Below, in pieces: positions 47,401 through 61,400 of a DNA stretch of 64,000 bases. The stretch's first letter is position 1. Each line of letters begins with the position of its first letter. The notes beneath the pieces are model-generated. The model was not told the DNA's origin and ran no database searches. It was given only the letters and a program-made list of their open reading frames with translations. The position numbers and the translations under genes are program-made. The stretch is from Sinonovacula constricta (taxonomy: Eukaryota; Mollusca; Bivalvia; Cardiida; Solecurtidae): the NCBI GenBank assembly GCA_007844125.1, contig CM017558.1, forward strand, positions 54,103,408 through 54,167,407. The letters are read 5' to 3'.

Positions 47401-50400
47401 TTCCCCCTGACATTTGACCTAGCGGTCTACTATTTATCCTCACGTCTCCAAGTTACGAACTTGTCCAAGATTTCTTCACGATGTTTTTCGGAAATTTGAG
47501 CTACTGAGCTAGTTTTTGACCCCTCGTAACCCAGTGACGAACTTTTCCAAGACATTCTGATCAAGTTTGGTGAAGTTTGGATACAAAACTGCAGGCTCTA
47601 GCGTGTTCACAGTGTTAACGCCTCACGACGGATGACGAACAACGGAAGACTTTATAAATATAATCTTCCAGTCGTATTTGAAAACGCAATTGGACTGTCA
47701 ATAAAACTAATATTCATTACATTACGCTTAAGTCATCCACTAAGAAAGGTTAACTACTGAAATGAAATTTATTCGTAATGATGATGTTCAAACATATTAA
47801 TGTTTAAACTTATCTTATATCTGCACTAAGACAGACAGAAACATTGGCTTAACAATCGACACTATGATATAGCTTGGAAAACATGTTTCAGTGCGGTAGA
47901 AGTGATTTAATTGTACGCCGTTTTTGGCTCGTAAGTTCACCGGACCGATAGAAAAGTAGATAATGCAAGGATACAACGAAGAAAAAACACATCAGATAAA
48001 TCATGCTAGGTAGGATGGATAAAAAATGTAATAGAAAAAAATTTGAATTTGTTTTAGTTTGTCCCATACAATATAAGCGTGGGTTCAATATATTTTTCTT
48101 GATCGATGACTGCGTGGTCACAATCAACAGTCTTCGTGCGTCCGATAAAATGGTGTAGTATCTTTAGCCCGTGTCAATGTCAATTGTGTCCTTAAATGTA
48201 AATGACTTGAGAGAAAAATCAAACGTTTATCAGAGTGGTGGTAAATGGTATAAAAGGAATAAAATACTTGACTATCGCAAATGCCTGAACAAATAGAAAG
48301 CGTAGAACAAAACAGATATACACAAATTAGAAAGTTAATTTAGTTCCTTACAGTCGCCAGACCAGACAACACATTTTAATGAGAGAGTACAGACGCTTAA
48401 ACAAAACATATACGAATTTTGCGAAAATAATAGAATCATATTTTTAGTAAGGTCAAAGGCAGAAAATGTTAGAAGTTGAAACTTGCTAAAATACTTTTTA
48501 AGTTCAGAAAAACAACAACGCGGTTGAAATAGACTATAGACTAAAATCACAACAGAAGATGGTATAGTTAAACAATTCTAAATGCAATAACAGAAGGAAC
48601 TGATCAAGAATCGGGAAGAAAAATATTAACAAATGTTAATGTAAATTTAACCAAATTAGAGAGGGATCACATCAATTGTTTCAATTCATTAAATTCGACA
48701 ATTATGTATCAAATAAATTTGAAGGCAAAAGGAATTGGATGAGAGAACTGTATATCTTGAAAGTTTCTATAAATATGTTTTAAAGAAAGGTCCCAGCATC
48801 AAACTAACAGTAAGATAAAACTTTGTAACTTTGACCCAAGGGGTAGCAACAAAACCCAATTTGAACGTTTAAGCAAGTTAAAACAAATCATATATATTTT
48901 GTGTTACGAATACAAGCCCTTGGTCTTCGAGAAAAAATGGTATACACTATTTAATTGTAATATTAACAAATATGGCCAGCAATTTAACAGTTAACAGCAT
49001 CTGTGCAAGCAAAACAACTTCAATTTAAAATAAGTCACCAAGTAAAGATTGTGTTTGTGCAAAAGCCTTAAGGTCTAATAACCAATTTAACAACAAAGTT
49101 TATAACATTGTGAGTCAAAAAGTAATAAATTGGGAACAAGTAGCATTTCTAGGTAACCCAGCAGTCAGCTCCAACGTAATTGGGTCGAATACCGTACTAA
49201 ACGAAGCCAAATAATTTGACCTAGAAAAACAGAAGGAACGTAACATTCGAAAAACTATTGCAGTTGTAAAAGTTACAACGTCTATCTACGAACGGTTGTC
49301 TACCTTAGGTATCTTAAAGAGTTAAACATATTTTACGTTATTTAATTGATATTTTACCCAATAAGAATGACCAATAGATGTTATGAAGCTGGATACTCAC
49401 TGTAAAAAGGTTTAGGAATTATCAACAACAAGGCGCAATTCCCGCCTAAACTTAAGAATGTTTTCGAAGCTGTATTTGATATAAAGTGTATATTGTAATA
49501 AAAAACATATTTAGTCCTCTTATAGCCGCCCATATATTCTGCTATTGTGGAAATAATCATGTAAATAAAATGATATGTATGTTTATGTCGGGCATGGTGC
49601 CAGATTGTCTATTTATATGTTTTAGAACTAATTTTGAAGAAGCAATGGTTTGGTATTTGAATATTTTATTCGATGAAACGGAATATGCGTATAACCGTTA
49701 TTCGATTCACTGGAATCAAATGCCTTTGTTATTTTCTGTTCCTTTAAAACAACTTTTAAGCAGGATTAAAAGAACTGAATAAGCTGTACAACTGTATTTG
49801 TTCTCCTTAGTTTGTATCTCTCTTATACAAGGGATAATCGAAACATACGTGCAAGCTGTAATTTATTAAATTTAACTCTTTACACATGTTTTGCTTTCAT
49901 ATAAACATTGTTAAAGAGTTCTGTAACTAATATTTGCTCCCTTGTATATTGATATTGAACTTTTAAACACATGTTTATTATTCGATTTCGCATAAATATT
50001 ATTAAAAAGTTCTCTAACTAATATTTCCTCCTTTTTATATTGTTATTGAACTGTTAAACATATGTTTATCATTCGCTTTCGTATAGATTTTGTTAAGAAA
50101 AGTTTAATATATAAACAACTGCATTAATTTCTTGTCTCATAAAACTTTTTCTCTTTAAATTGCCTTCTTGTGAGATTTTATGCTGTTTTTCTGTGGTATA
50201 TTGTTGTCGTTTTGTAAAAATGTACGGAAGGAACGCAGGATAAAATCGCGAATTAAATACATTTCAAGTTTTATAAATTAAAAGTTATTACGTTTTATGT
50301 TGATTATACATATATTTGTAAACACTTATGACAGTGAATGTATGTGTGCGCGTGTGATGGTGTAGTGGTGAGTGTGTGTGCGCGGGAAGGTTGGGAGAGA

Positions 50401-51429
50401 GGTATCTGCTTATATCAATTATGTTAATAACAGAATAAAATCCAGTGTGCTATCCAGCTGATTGTATCCACTTTTCAAAAAGTGTATAAGAATAACCTGA
50501 CTAATATGAAAAGAAAATAATTTGTTTATGCACATAAAATTATTATGTGTTATGCTATGCAACGTGCAACTCTGTATTGTTATTGTATTTATGCATGTAA
50601 ATATTGAAAAGGATTATCGAGTGGCAATTTAATAAAAAAATCTAAAAGAAATCTACATGCATATGGCTAGAAGGGGTGGACGTTTTTTGTTTTGCAATAA
50701 TTTGAAGGATTTAAAATTTAAATTTAAATTTTAAATATATGGATGATGGAGGTGACGATTATTATTCCCATATTGTAGACCAGGTTTTTGTTTGCTAAAT
50801 GATTAAATCAATAGCATTAAAGATTATATTTATCGTCTTTGTTAACAGTTTATATATAATAGAAGAGTTGTTTTTGCAGCTGAAGACTTGCCTGCTTTGC
50901 AGTGTAGTGCAATGTACATATGATTTACCACGGAATAGTTTGTCATTTATTTGCACACCTTTAATCGCTTGCATTGTTTAACTTACGGCGCGCAAACAGC
51001 ACTTTGACTTTAATTAGTCCTGTTCATATTTTCACAATTAAAAAGGAACATATGCTTAGGAAAAACATTTTTATGGTTTTAGGCTAAGCAATTTACTACA
51101 CGTGGCAGTTAATGTATGCCATTGGTCGTCCAGATAAAAGAACGATCATAGGAAATGTCGCAAAACCGCACACCGTCAGAAAAAGTAGTCAGTATTTTTT
51201 GCAAGTTCGTCTCACATTTCGACGGCGTGGTATTAAGCAACTATAATAAACCCTAGTTATCTCACGTCTTTGAGAACTGCTTTGTGTTCACATTCAATTA
51301 TGTCAGTGATTAAAAGTTCCGAATTCTATCAGATTAGTCCTGTTGCTGTTCACTGTGCCCATGGTGTGCTTTCATGCCGCATAAGAATTGTTTCATGTGA
51401 AGAAAATTCGGTCATGTGACTATACATAA
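47401..51429. other. intronic/intergenic part of the decayed duplicate
   Basis: No exon resembling exon 2 of the intact gene is found. The 98-codon plus-strand frame at 49486-49782 has no recognisable domain. Otherwise AT-rich. Confidence 0.4.
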
Positions 51430-51709
51430 ATTAATGACATACATTAAGCATTAGTCTTTAAAAACCTATTTCCCCTCGATTTGCGGAAATAGGAACAACA
51501 CGAATAATTGTCATACATGTACCATCAACATCGCTCTTTACCGACCTTTTCTCTCTTGACTCACGGCCAACCCCCTCGTCACCTTGATATATGAACAAAC
51601 ATGAAGTATTGACATACCACTAGCATCGATCTGTAATCACCTATTTCCCCATCCTCCTGTGATACCATTGCGACATATGAACAAACATGACTGACTGACA
51701 TATCCATAT
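51430..51709. repeat. ~96-bp tandem repeat, three diverged copies
   Basis: Units share GACATACxxxCAGCATCGRTCT, a CGACCTCTTTCCC-like phrase and ATATGAACAAACATGACTGA, at about 95-bp spacing. The same unit is found at 61040-61300 and 61662-61745. In both places it lies in intron 1, a short distance downstream of exon 1 of the duplicated gene. Confidence 0.7.
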
Positions 51710-52080
51710 ATCTAAATAAGTAAAATAAATGCATGTATAATCTTTCTTTTGCGAATAATGATATACTTTTAACCTTAGTTAGTCAAGCCACCATGACAAC
51801 TTGAAAGTCCACAAACTGATAGCGCCAACTGTTAACTTGCATGATCTCACCTCTGTGTCTGTGTTGTCTGGGTATTTCTAAACACTCTGGCATTTGTCGC
51901 TGAATTCTCTCGACCATAAAGTGAAAGCTACTATCATCATATCGAGGAAAGAGATGACTACCACACGAGATATTGTCAGTTTGGTCCTGCTGACAATCAA
52001 TGGCTGTAAAAAGTTCCTCACGGGTTTTATGCATTTACTATAACATAACTATATTATTGTAAATCTGCCGGTGACGCCAT

Positions 52081-53300
52081 CATCAACACAAAAACAATGT
52101 AGTTTAATTACCTTACGATTGATAGGGAATATTGAGAATTAAGCAATTAATGTTGTCTGAGATATTAATACGCACTGCTTACTTGTATATAAGCGTATCC
52201 ATTGCGATGTAAACTCCATTCAAGATAATTTCTTTAGGATTTAACGGGCGTCGCCATGTCTCAATATTCCAATGGCGGTTTAAAGATATTGTCCTAAGAA
52301 ACTTACTGTTACACTGATAAAGAGATTAGAGGTTATAAGCATACATATTTAATAAATTTTCTCTTTTTCTTGTTAATAAACGAATTCATCTTGTTGGTAC
52401 ACATAAAGTGAAGCCTAAATTAGCAGTTTCTGGACAGCGTCCAGAGTTATAAACGTTGGATATTTCGGAAGCCGACCCTGCATGACCTTGACTACCCGCG
52501 GTCAGAATGAACAGTGCTACCAGAATGAGCTTTCCAATTGCATTTCATTGTAACTAGGCCGAAATAATTGCGATATCCCGCGTGGGACCTCACTGACTTC
52601 TTCGTTCGGGATAAATCAAATTCAGATCACAGGGATGGATTGTTGACGAAATAAGCCAAAGGGAGTGTCTTGAAACCGATTTCTATAGAAGACATACGAC
52701 CAATTAATGGGAGTTAATTTTAAACAAAGTGTACTTTGGTCGCACCCGGTAGCACATATGGGCTTTTATTTTAGACCTAATTGTTAAAAAAATGCAATCA
52801 GATTCAAAATATGGTATGGTGAATAATTTCTATAATCGATTGTAGTGGCCATTATTTGCATACATTTAATTGCTTATAAGGTAAAGAAGTAATATATGAC
52901 ATATGGGATAAGTCCTATGGGCTGTGGTGCGTCTTTAACCAAAAAATAGCGAACAGTTACAGCCTTGGACCGGCAAGTCGGCAAACCAATTGGGTTGTTT
53001 AAAAACGTGCAGTTTGATTTCATTCTATTTGTCAAATTGTTTGTATTTAACCATGTCTGCTTTAGTATGGATAGACAAATGAATTGACAGGCAGCTTGAG
53101 ATGTCTCTGTTGTTGATTGTTTACAAGCCAGACGTTTAAGTAGCGTTTAATAGAGGGCGATGCCATGTATGACCGATTGCTTCCAGGTATCCAATACAAA
53201 CGACATCACGCGCACGGCGCATATACAATGATGGCACGTCAACGTATTCAAAATACAGTCATATGTCTTTTATATTTGCTTCCTTAACTTTAAGTATCAT
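52081..53300. other. upstream region of the decayed duplicate
   Basis: The part at 52140-52330 resembles 63175-63355 (TTAATGTTGTCTGAGATATT and later ATTGTCCTAAGAAAC-like text), that is, the upstream flank of the intact gene. No separate gene is seen. Confidence 0.55.
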
Positions 53301-53414
53301 TCTCAAAACAAGCACAAACTCGGTATAGAAATGATCTGCGACCTAGTGTGAAGGACTTCTCAAAACAAGCACAAACTCGGTATAGAAATGATCTGCGACC
53401 TAGTGTGAAGGACT
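53301..53414. repeat. 57-bp direct duplication
   Basis: TCTCAAAACAAGCACAAACT through CTAGTGTGAAGGACT occurs twice in succession (period 57 bp, 53301 and 53358) without any difference that I can see, which indicates a very recent tandem duplication. Confidence 0.95.
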
Positions 53415-54364
53415 AGAGAAGATAAAATAGTAATCTAATTTCGTAAGCATGTTGAAAATTGAAAGAATTTAAATGCAAATAAATCCTACTTTTAAATTAA
53501 GACAATCACCACCATTGCCTTTAAGTTTCATATCATATTTTCTGATACGCACGTGCGAATGCATGTCAAGATATGTAGTTAATATGGTTTTCTTCGATGT
53601 CTCAACAGGCACATAAACAGAATGTTATGGCTCATTAAATATAAATTGATAAAGAAGTTCAGTTCATGGGAGAGTTTATACACGCTGTGTGTTATAACGG
53701 TCGTTGATCACTAGCGAAAAGAGGGACAAGGGGTCAATTCTGTTTATAAAAATCATTTTGTAAACCGTTACATAAAGATGATGATGATGATTACATTTAT
53801 AATTAGATTGAAGCACTGTTCCAGAAAATATTTACCTGTCTTAAATATATAGTCTTATGTTTTATGTGTAGAACTGAAAATACAATTTACTCAAATTCCA
53901 AAATAAAAGTCTTTTGATTTCATATATTTTATAAGGAAATATGATTTAACCAGCAATGAAAATGTGTTACTTCCTTTCTTTTTATAAAGCGACGACTATC
54001 AGGCACGTAGATTACTGTATGTATAATCAGGTATTCAGATAAAACCACATGATATGGGTTCGATGACCATATGACTAGTTTTTAGGGACTGTATTATCTT
54101 AGTAACAGGTAAAATAAAAATAATGAAAAATAAGATAAATAAATACAATTCTACACAAAAGTTGAACAAAATTTCTTATCGTTATCACAAAGATAGCTGC
54201 AGCACTAATTTAAACTTTTAAATGTTATATTCATGACAACTTATAAATCGTATTTGATCCATTAAGTATGTTAAGAGTTTTTTCGTCTTTTCTTAAATGC
54301 CTAAGAGACAATTGGCGATGTTTCTACAATGACGGCGAATGTAAAATTGCTTATTTTAACCACC

Positions 54365-54413
<49 letters not shown>

Positions 54414-55076
54414 GCTCTTGATGAAACCATCAAATATTTAAAAAATGTTCAGACCAAAACAAAATAAATAATTGACACAATTCGTAGCATTAAAATCAGT
54501 TATGTTGCAGTTAATACATGATGAAAGACATATTAACATAATGATTGCATATTTATTTGGACATCTGTACAGTTAAAATACTGTTCATGATATTATACAT
54601 GAAAATAGAGTGAACAAACACAGTTAAGTTAAACTTTTATTTTATATATGTTCAGTGTGCTATTACATTTTCTACAAAAGCTCATGTGAGACATACACCT
54701 ACTTTAGGTCACGTGACTCAATATAATGTCGAGTTAAATATCGACTAGTACTTCGAAATTACATTTTTAATCTCCTGCACTCTTAGATTGGGAAATTTAA
54801 ATGGAACGTTCAGGAAATATTTAATATAGTTAAATTACATATCAGCTAGCATACTTTTGAATCTACGTGCTTATTTTAAAGATTCAGTAATAATGTTAAC
54901 ACTCGCCTGCTTATCTAGCGTAAACTTACAACATATGATTCCCAAGCTATAATCTTAAATTTTCAGACCAAAAAACCAAAAATATATATGATTTATTTTT
55001 TTTTACAAAAATACAGACATTTCCGTAACTATTGTTAAATGATCTCTATAATCTAAAATGTTCAGACCAAAAATTA
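53415..55076. other. spacer between the two gene copies
   Basis: The part at 53520-53700 resembles 63540-63680 (TGCATGTCAAGATATGT / TGCATATCAAGTTAAATATG and AGTTCATGGGAGAGT), the far upstream flank of the intact gene. A (CAC)n(CAT)n microsatellite lies at 54361-54412. A phrase TGTTCAGACCAAAA recurs near 54440, 54960 and 55060. Confidence 0.5.
54361..54412. repeat. (ACC)n(ATC)n compound microsatellite
   Basis: Six CAC/ACC repeats are followed by about eleven CAT/ATC repeats; no coding context. Confidence 0.95.
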
Positions 55077-55082
55077 TTTAAT
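55077..55082 (-). terminator. candidate polyadenylation signal
   Basis: ATTAAA on the minus strand lies about 200 bases after the stop codon of the C4-like gene; AATAAA follows at 54992-54997. Either could be used. Confidence 0.35.
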
Positions 55083-55283
55083 TTAAATACACAGTGTAGA
55101 ATAGATGTTAACATCCAACAAATATATGGAACCTCTTTGTCTTTGTTATATCAATATTCTTGACATATATGACATCAAACCTGTTGACCATGTGTATGTG
55201 AGAGTAAAGAATCATAACTCTACGCAGGACGAAGACATCCAACATGCGGTGAAACACCGTGTAAAAGTAGCATACTCTGTAAA

Positions 55284-55451
55284 CTACCTTGTACAAACAG
55301 CACACGTCAGTTCCCTGCCAGCGACATAAGGTGGACACGGTAGCGAGCCACAAGAGGCCTCCACGTGGTATAAGTACACCCCTCCCTGATTGAGATAACC
55401 TTTCGGCTCCGCTTCAGGAGACTCATCTACACAGACGTACTGCGAGGCGGC
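55284..55451 (-). CDS. C4-like gene, last coding exon (exon 4)
   Basis: The acceptor TTTCCAG precedes GCC at 55451; the exon codes 55 residues and TAG (55284-55286). Landmarks are SQYVCVDESPEAEPKG, VEASCGSLPCPPYVAGREL and TCAVC near the end; five cysteines. Phase 0 matches exon 3 exactly (NYQQK joined to AASQY). No decay is visible. Confidence 0.9.
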   Translation of the reverse strand, partial: AASQYVCVDESPEAEPKGYLNQGGVYLYHVEASCGSLPCPPYVAGRELTCAVCTR

Positions 55452-58400
55452 CTGGAAATAGTTGATTTGCAGCAGAATCAAACTGTCAGAAACGTAGTTC
55501 ACGTTACTGACCCGGTCTTAAGTCAACACATTTCGAAAATAAAGCAGTTGTATTTTTTGTAAACTTGTCTAGTTTAAAACGGTTTTGACTAGAAAATAAT
55601 ACGGCTTTTTTATGGAAATCACTATTGGCCTTTTGTTTTCAAACCACTGTTATGTGTTTGTTAAAAGGTATTCACGTATACAAAATTTGTGGTTGGTATT
55701 TTACCATCAATATCATTTATACATGTAACATATAAAGATAATCTATCAAAATCACGTGTGAACTTCATGTCGGTACATAAGAGATACTATTGTCTATTTT
55801 TACTTTACATGTTAATGTTTTGCTAAGTATAAACGAATATATAAAGCAATTTATAAATTTATTGGCTAAATATTATAGAACATTGCACCTAAAAATAATG
55901 TAAATATACTTCATTTTATCTTAATTTTTAATCAGCCATCTCTCTCGAAGATTATAAAGGCAATAATCTTTCTGAAAATAATGGCATAGCAAGTATTATA
56001 ACAATAACACTCGTGTACCTTTTGTTGGTAGTTTCCGGCCATGAGATATCCCTGGTACTCGAGGTGCCAACCTTTATAGCAGGCAGTTCTGGCCGGAATC
56101 ATGACTGAACTGGTCCTCAGCAAGCTCCGACACACAGCACAGGGAACATCATGATACAGTAATTTTTCAGCATTTTGGCGACCTAGAAGGCTATCGTCGA
56201 AATACTCAGTACCGAGAAGAAATGCTTTGTTTTTCGCCGGCGTATCGTTGTATTTGTTCCAAATTGGATCCATGGGTAGACAGAGTATGTTTGATGCCCC
56301 GCCTTCATAAATAGCATAAGATCCACCAGCTGAGCCTGTTGAAAATAAAATGTCTTACAATTGGTTAGGTTTAAATGTTACTCTATAAATGTTTGCAACG
56401 TTATAGAACTGTTATAACAAGTATATCTATATGTAAAATTTAATTTGACATTGATCTGTGAAATCTATGGTGTCATCTTATTAATCCTATCAGGATTGTT
56501 ACGTATAGTTCCTTGACATACCTATTACTTTTCATTTTAATTGAAATAAACCAACAATGACTTTTATCCTGTTTGGCTTTGTCTAGAGGTAGGTCATATT
56601 TAAATATCTGTGATAATTCTTTTGGATCTTTTCTTGGTATCCTATAGTATGCTGGAGCGTAATGGCATGCTTAGATTATTAACGATATTTAGTCGTGTAA
56701 AATCGTCATATAACAATTTAAGAAGCATTCATTTTTATAATATGTATTCATGGAATAAACCGATGGTTAGTGCAGTTTATGAGATTATAACGTTTGTCTT
56801 GTCTGTTCAAAATAAATGTAAATTCCGATCCAAACATTAGTTTATTCCATATACTTTCATTACTGCCATGTTTACTTTGCAATATCAACGTACAATTAAA
56901 CACATTCAAAGCATCATTTTATTAACAATCTATGTTTTCATCGTGCAATTATTGCCAGTGATGATAGACGAATTAATAGCCTTTGTGTTCATGTCCGCAT
57001 TCTTAGAAATGTCAATGATATTTTGGCCACGCCGAAAAAAAGTTCCTTATAATGTTATTACTCGACCACACCACTTTCTAGATCTCGAAGACAACATGAA
57101 GGATACACTTAGCATGTCCCTCAGTATTCCGTTCTCTGTCATTAACAATGCACAAGAAAATAAATAAAAGGAACAGATACACAGAGCAACATATCCATGA
57201 GTAAAAACAACAACAGCAACACAACACACATACAATTTTGTTGTCGATTAATAGTATATCAACTAATATGCCAAACAAACACGTGACTGGAACTTTGGTA
57301 CGATCAAGTAGAGCAACGAAATGTTAGAAAACAACACAACAACAACAAAAACCCAGGTGCCTTTTACCTTCAAACGAGTAAGTGTTTCAGTTTTTCTACA
57401 GTTTTAAGGGTGTTGAATGTGCAGATGTTGGGCACACTATTGTTAGTCATATAAACTGAGTGATATGAGACAATGCGAGAAAGTGAGTTTGCTGTTTGAG
57501 AAGAAAGCTTTACTTAACACGATTATACAGGAATGATGGCGTAATCTCATTCATCCTGTATGAACCGGTACGGGTTGTACTTAGAAGCTTAATTGGATAT
57601 CTTGTATATTAGAAAAGCCTTCCTAAGCACATATTCTTTATTTTTGTTTGAACATTGTATTAATTTAAAGTAGCATGTTTTTCAGTAGCTCGCGCTGTTT
57701 TAATGGATCGCTGCAAATTCATTGTTGACTTTATGTTTAATCATCTATTTTTTTGTATTAAAATTCAGTACCGGACACTAAGTAAAGACACATGCACGGA
57801 GTTTATTTATATTTGACCGCCATTTTCTGTATTTTAGTTCTTGTAGCGGTTAGCTGACTTGATGTAAATACTAAATAAATGAATGGACTGTGGACAATTT
57901 GATGGCACATAATTATACCCGCTTGTATCAGGATATGGGATACGTTATTTTTGAAAGTGGAAATAGGACTGAAAACAAAACGACTAGCTTATTACGGATA
58001 TGGAGTTGATTTACGCAGACTCAATACGTTTATGACGTTGAATCAAGTGCTTTTTTGAAATTTACCAATTAGGACATCAATAGTTCTATACAATCTATAC
58101 AACTTTTTCTGAAAAATGTCGATATTGAAAAATGAAAAAATGTTTAGTCGACATTCAGTTAGTTATTCACGTGTCACAGATATACTAAAATACCGATAAC
58201 ATATAGGGGCTATTTGTCGATTTCGGTGTATAATCAGGAATCATTTCACGAGAGGTCATAGCAAGATAAAACTTTTACTCGTGACTGCGCCACAGGAGAA
58301 AACATATTGTCTATGAACATTCTTGAAACATACACTTAAATCGACGCATTTTCCTTTTATCACATGCTGTTTTGTCTTTAATCTTTCTTTTAATCGGTAG

Positions 58401-61400
58401 CCACTAATAACCTCTCTGGGGACACAGAGTAAAAATGATAACCGTGTTATTTCACATGGGGACAGTGTAAAATGATGAGAAATGTTTGCTCTATTATTTC
58501 TCATGTTTTAAACCAAAACATGAAATCAAAGAAGGCCCGATGATCTTTATATAACATAGGAAAACACTAGTTGGTATTCACTTGTCGAATACATTTAATT
58601 ATGACAAACATACTCAGAGGAGACATTACATTAAAATTAACCTTACGTCTAAGCAAGTTATAACCTTTGCGGAGAATGCCTTGTGCGAATATCACCGGGA
58701 GAGACCGAAGTGACTAATGCCAGAAGCTTTTTGGGGACGTGATATTTCCACCATATGACTGTATAACCTCTTTATGTCTGTTTAATTTCTCAACTAATTT
58801 ATACATTTAAGATACAGATACAAGTTATCTTCAAGGGCGCTAACATAGCTATAAATTTTCCACTTTGTACATTTGTAAAGAAAATAGATTCACCAACACT
58901 ATTTTAAAGGTCCATATTTTTACCATTTTTGTCACATAACAGAATACATACAAACAATAACATGCACAAATTTACGAAGTTTAAACACAAACTTTTTGGC
59001 CATCAATTTATCAATAACGATGTTAAAGAAGTACAAGTGTGTATAAACATATAATCACATACACTAAATAATGATAAGTAGAAGGACAAAAATTACTGAG
59101 GAAATTCGATTTGGAACTGATTGCGAACGGTTCCATACCAAGCAGACGTGGTATTATGCTGCCGATCCTAGAAAAGTTTTAAGTGCGTCAAATAAAATTA
59201 AAACTTAAAATAAAACTTATATTTTTAGACACTCAGCTTGCGACAAATTTTCATAAAATATTTAATTTTCAACCTAAAGACTCTGTAGAAAGAAATGTAT
59301 CAATGGACTTCGACAATTGGCGACTAATTTAAAGGGTAATAAATTGCGACAAAGTACGTGAAAGACTGCGATAAATTTGACTTTGAGTTACAATGTCGAC
59401 ATATTTGCCTTGCTGCAAAGAATACTTAACGGAAATTACAATAGAATTTAAATGTGCACATCTCTCGTATTCATGTCAGGATATAATCTTAAGAATTTTA
59501 CATGACCTTCGTTCGAATCGAACAAGGAAAACAAGATAATAAGATGAAACCATAAGACAAATAAGTTTGCTAATTCGTAATTTGCGATACATTTGCAAAG
59601 GTGTTCATTTTTTCTCTCGTTTATTCAATATTTTGTTTTCTGATAGATAAGTCATTGACCAAAAACACCGGACAGTAATCAAGATTACAAAGTGAGGCAA
59701 TTAGAAAACAGGGAGCGCAGGGTCAGACATCTCGGTTCAGTTTGATTTCCTTGCATCTTATGTAGGGACCTGTGAGATGGAGGTGACACCTTGCGATGAA
59801 TTTCATGTTAAAATTAGGTTTGTCGCAAGAATATTTTCAACATGCATGAAATCGATGCGTTTGTGATGCCACCAAAAAACAAATTTTGCGATATTACGGA
59901 GGATTCCATTCACAATATGTCGCTAAAGTATCGCAGCACAGTTAGAAAGGCTTTATCTCCATTCACTCAAATATTGATAAGTAGGTCAGTGCTGTCGGCC
60001 AATGAAAACATGCTGTGTTGCAGCATATTAGGTAAATAGTGAAAGGTTGAAACAGACGCACTGGTAAATGCTTGCTCCGCCTACCTTAAGTGAATAAACA
60101 TTTACTTCAAATTCTCTTTCTTTCCATATGTCGTCTTTTAAAAATGTATGTACTTTTAAAAAGCTTTAATAAGTCAGGCTTAGTCTGCATCTAAATTGAA
60201 CTATGAAGTGCTGCAAAAAACAGACGTATTGGTCCAACGATGAATATGTGTATGGGTAACACTTACCAGCGTAAACAAGCTCCGTGTACGGATCGTCAGG
60301 ACAAACGGTCCTTCCCCACCGGATGTAGGTGGCGCCACCGAAACTGGTTCCTAAAGCATTTCTTTGAATAATTTTACATTTGGTTATATCTATATGCTTA
60401 GGAAATACAGGTTCAGTTTGTGTAATATAACTCAAATGTTGACTGATTTATGCCACTTCGTTTTTTTGCAATGTACAATACGAAAAGGCACCAACCTGTT
60501 TTTCGGCCATAGCTTCTTAACTTCACAACGACAAGCGGAAGTCGACACTACAAAATGACACATTTTAAAATTCTTCTAGATGTTTATGTTGTCTTTCGTT
60601 TTTAGACTTTCTCTCAAATATAGACTTAATGCCTGATATAAAGACATTTTGGTTTCTAAATAAATGCAGTAATTTCCACCCATATTAATCAATTACTTAT
60701 TTCTAGTACCGAAATAAACAAATTAATATTGACTGACTCTTGATACGAACCTAAATTTTGTACAAATTTATTTCTGTTCTGTTTTTTGTTTGTTTTATCA
60801 CTGCTTCGTTTTGAAAAGTGAGTATGGGCCGTAAATACGTTTTTACAAACTGTTTCCTTAAGTCTTGTCGCATTCGATTATTACACTGCCTAAAAGTTGC
60901 ATATTCGAAACAAGAACCCCTACTGCCGTCCTCTATGTTAGTCAATATTTAAAAATAATAGCTTTATAAATAAATGAGCTGAGCCAAAATTGGATTGTAC
61001 AATGGCTAATCACGAACAGTGGTTTCAAGTGAGACACATTCTGTTCTCTAACGACTTTTCTCATTTCGACCCGCGAACATCGCCAATGCCATTATGCCAT
61101 ACAGCCAAACATAAATGAATGACATAGCACCAGCATCGGTCTCTAACGACCTCTTTCCCATTGACCTATGACCAGCACATATGCCCTTCCGACAATTGAA
61201 CAAACATGACTGATTGACATACTATCAGCATCGGTCTCTAACGACCTCTTTCCCATTGACCTATGACCAGCACATATGCCCTTCCGACATATAAACAAAT
61301 GTGAACACTTTTTTTCAATGACGTCACTACTTTCGTCATAACTTATCAAAGAAAACATCAGCGCTTGGCCATTTTGTTTTCAAATAGATCGATTTTCTTT

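Larger units (their letters stand above)
47069..52080 (-). pseudogene. decayed duplicate of the C4-like membrane protein gene
   Basis: Two exons are recognised by similarity to the intact gene at 55284-63109. Exon 1 copy (51851-52080): the ATG context ATGGCGTCAC and the splice donor GAG|GTGAGA are kept, but codon 9 is TAA and the interior is frameshifted. Exon 3 copy (47069 to about 47400): a DKYNEAHTSN-type segment, DESLQCLQNAETIL, and in another frame SSVMIPARTACYKGWHL match the intact protein; the donor GT is changed to CT at 47067-47068. Exons 2 and 4 were not found. Similarity continues into intron 3 (46986-47068) and upstream of exon 1 (to about 53700), so the whole locus was duplicated and this copy then decayed. 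Confidence 0.8.

Noticed and set aside
51783..52034. Independent small gene of 83 codons on the minus strand
   Set aside because: Nucleotide similarity to exon 1 of the intact C4-like gene shows it is the decayed exon 1 read in a shifted frame past the early stop.
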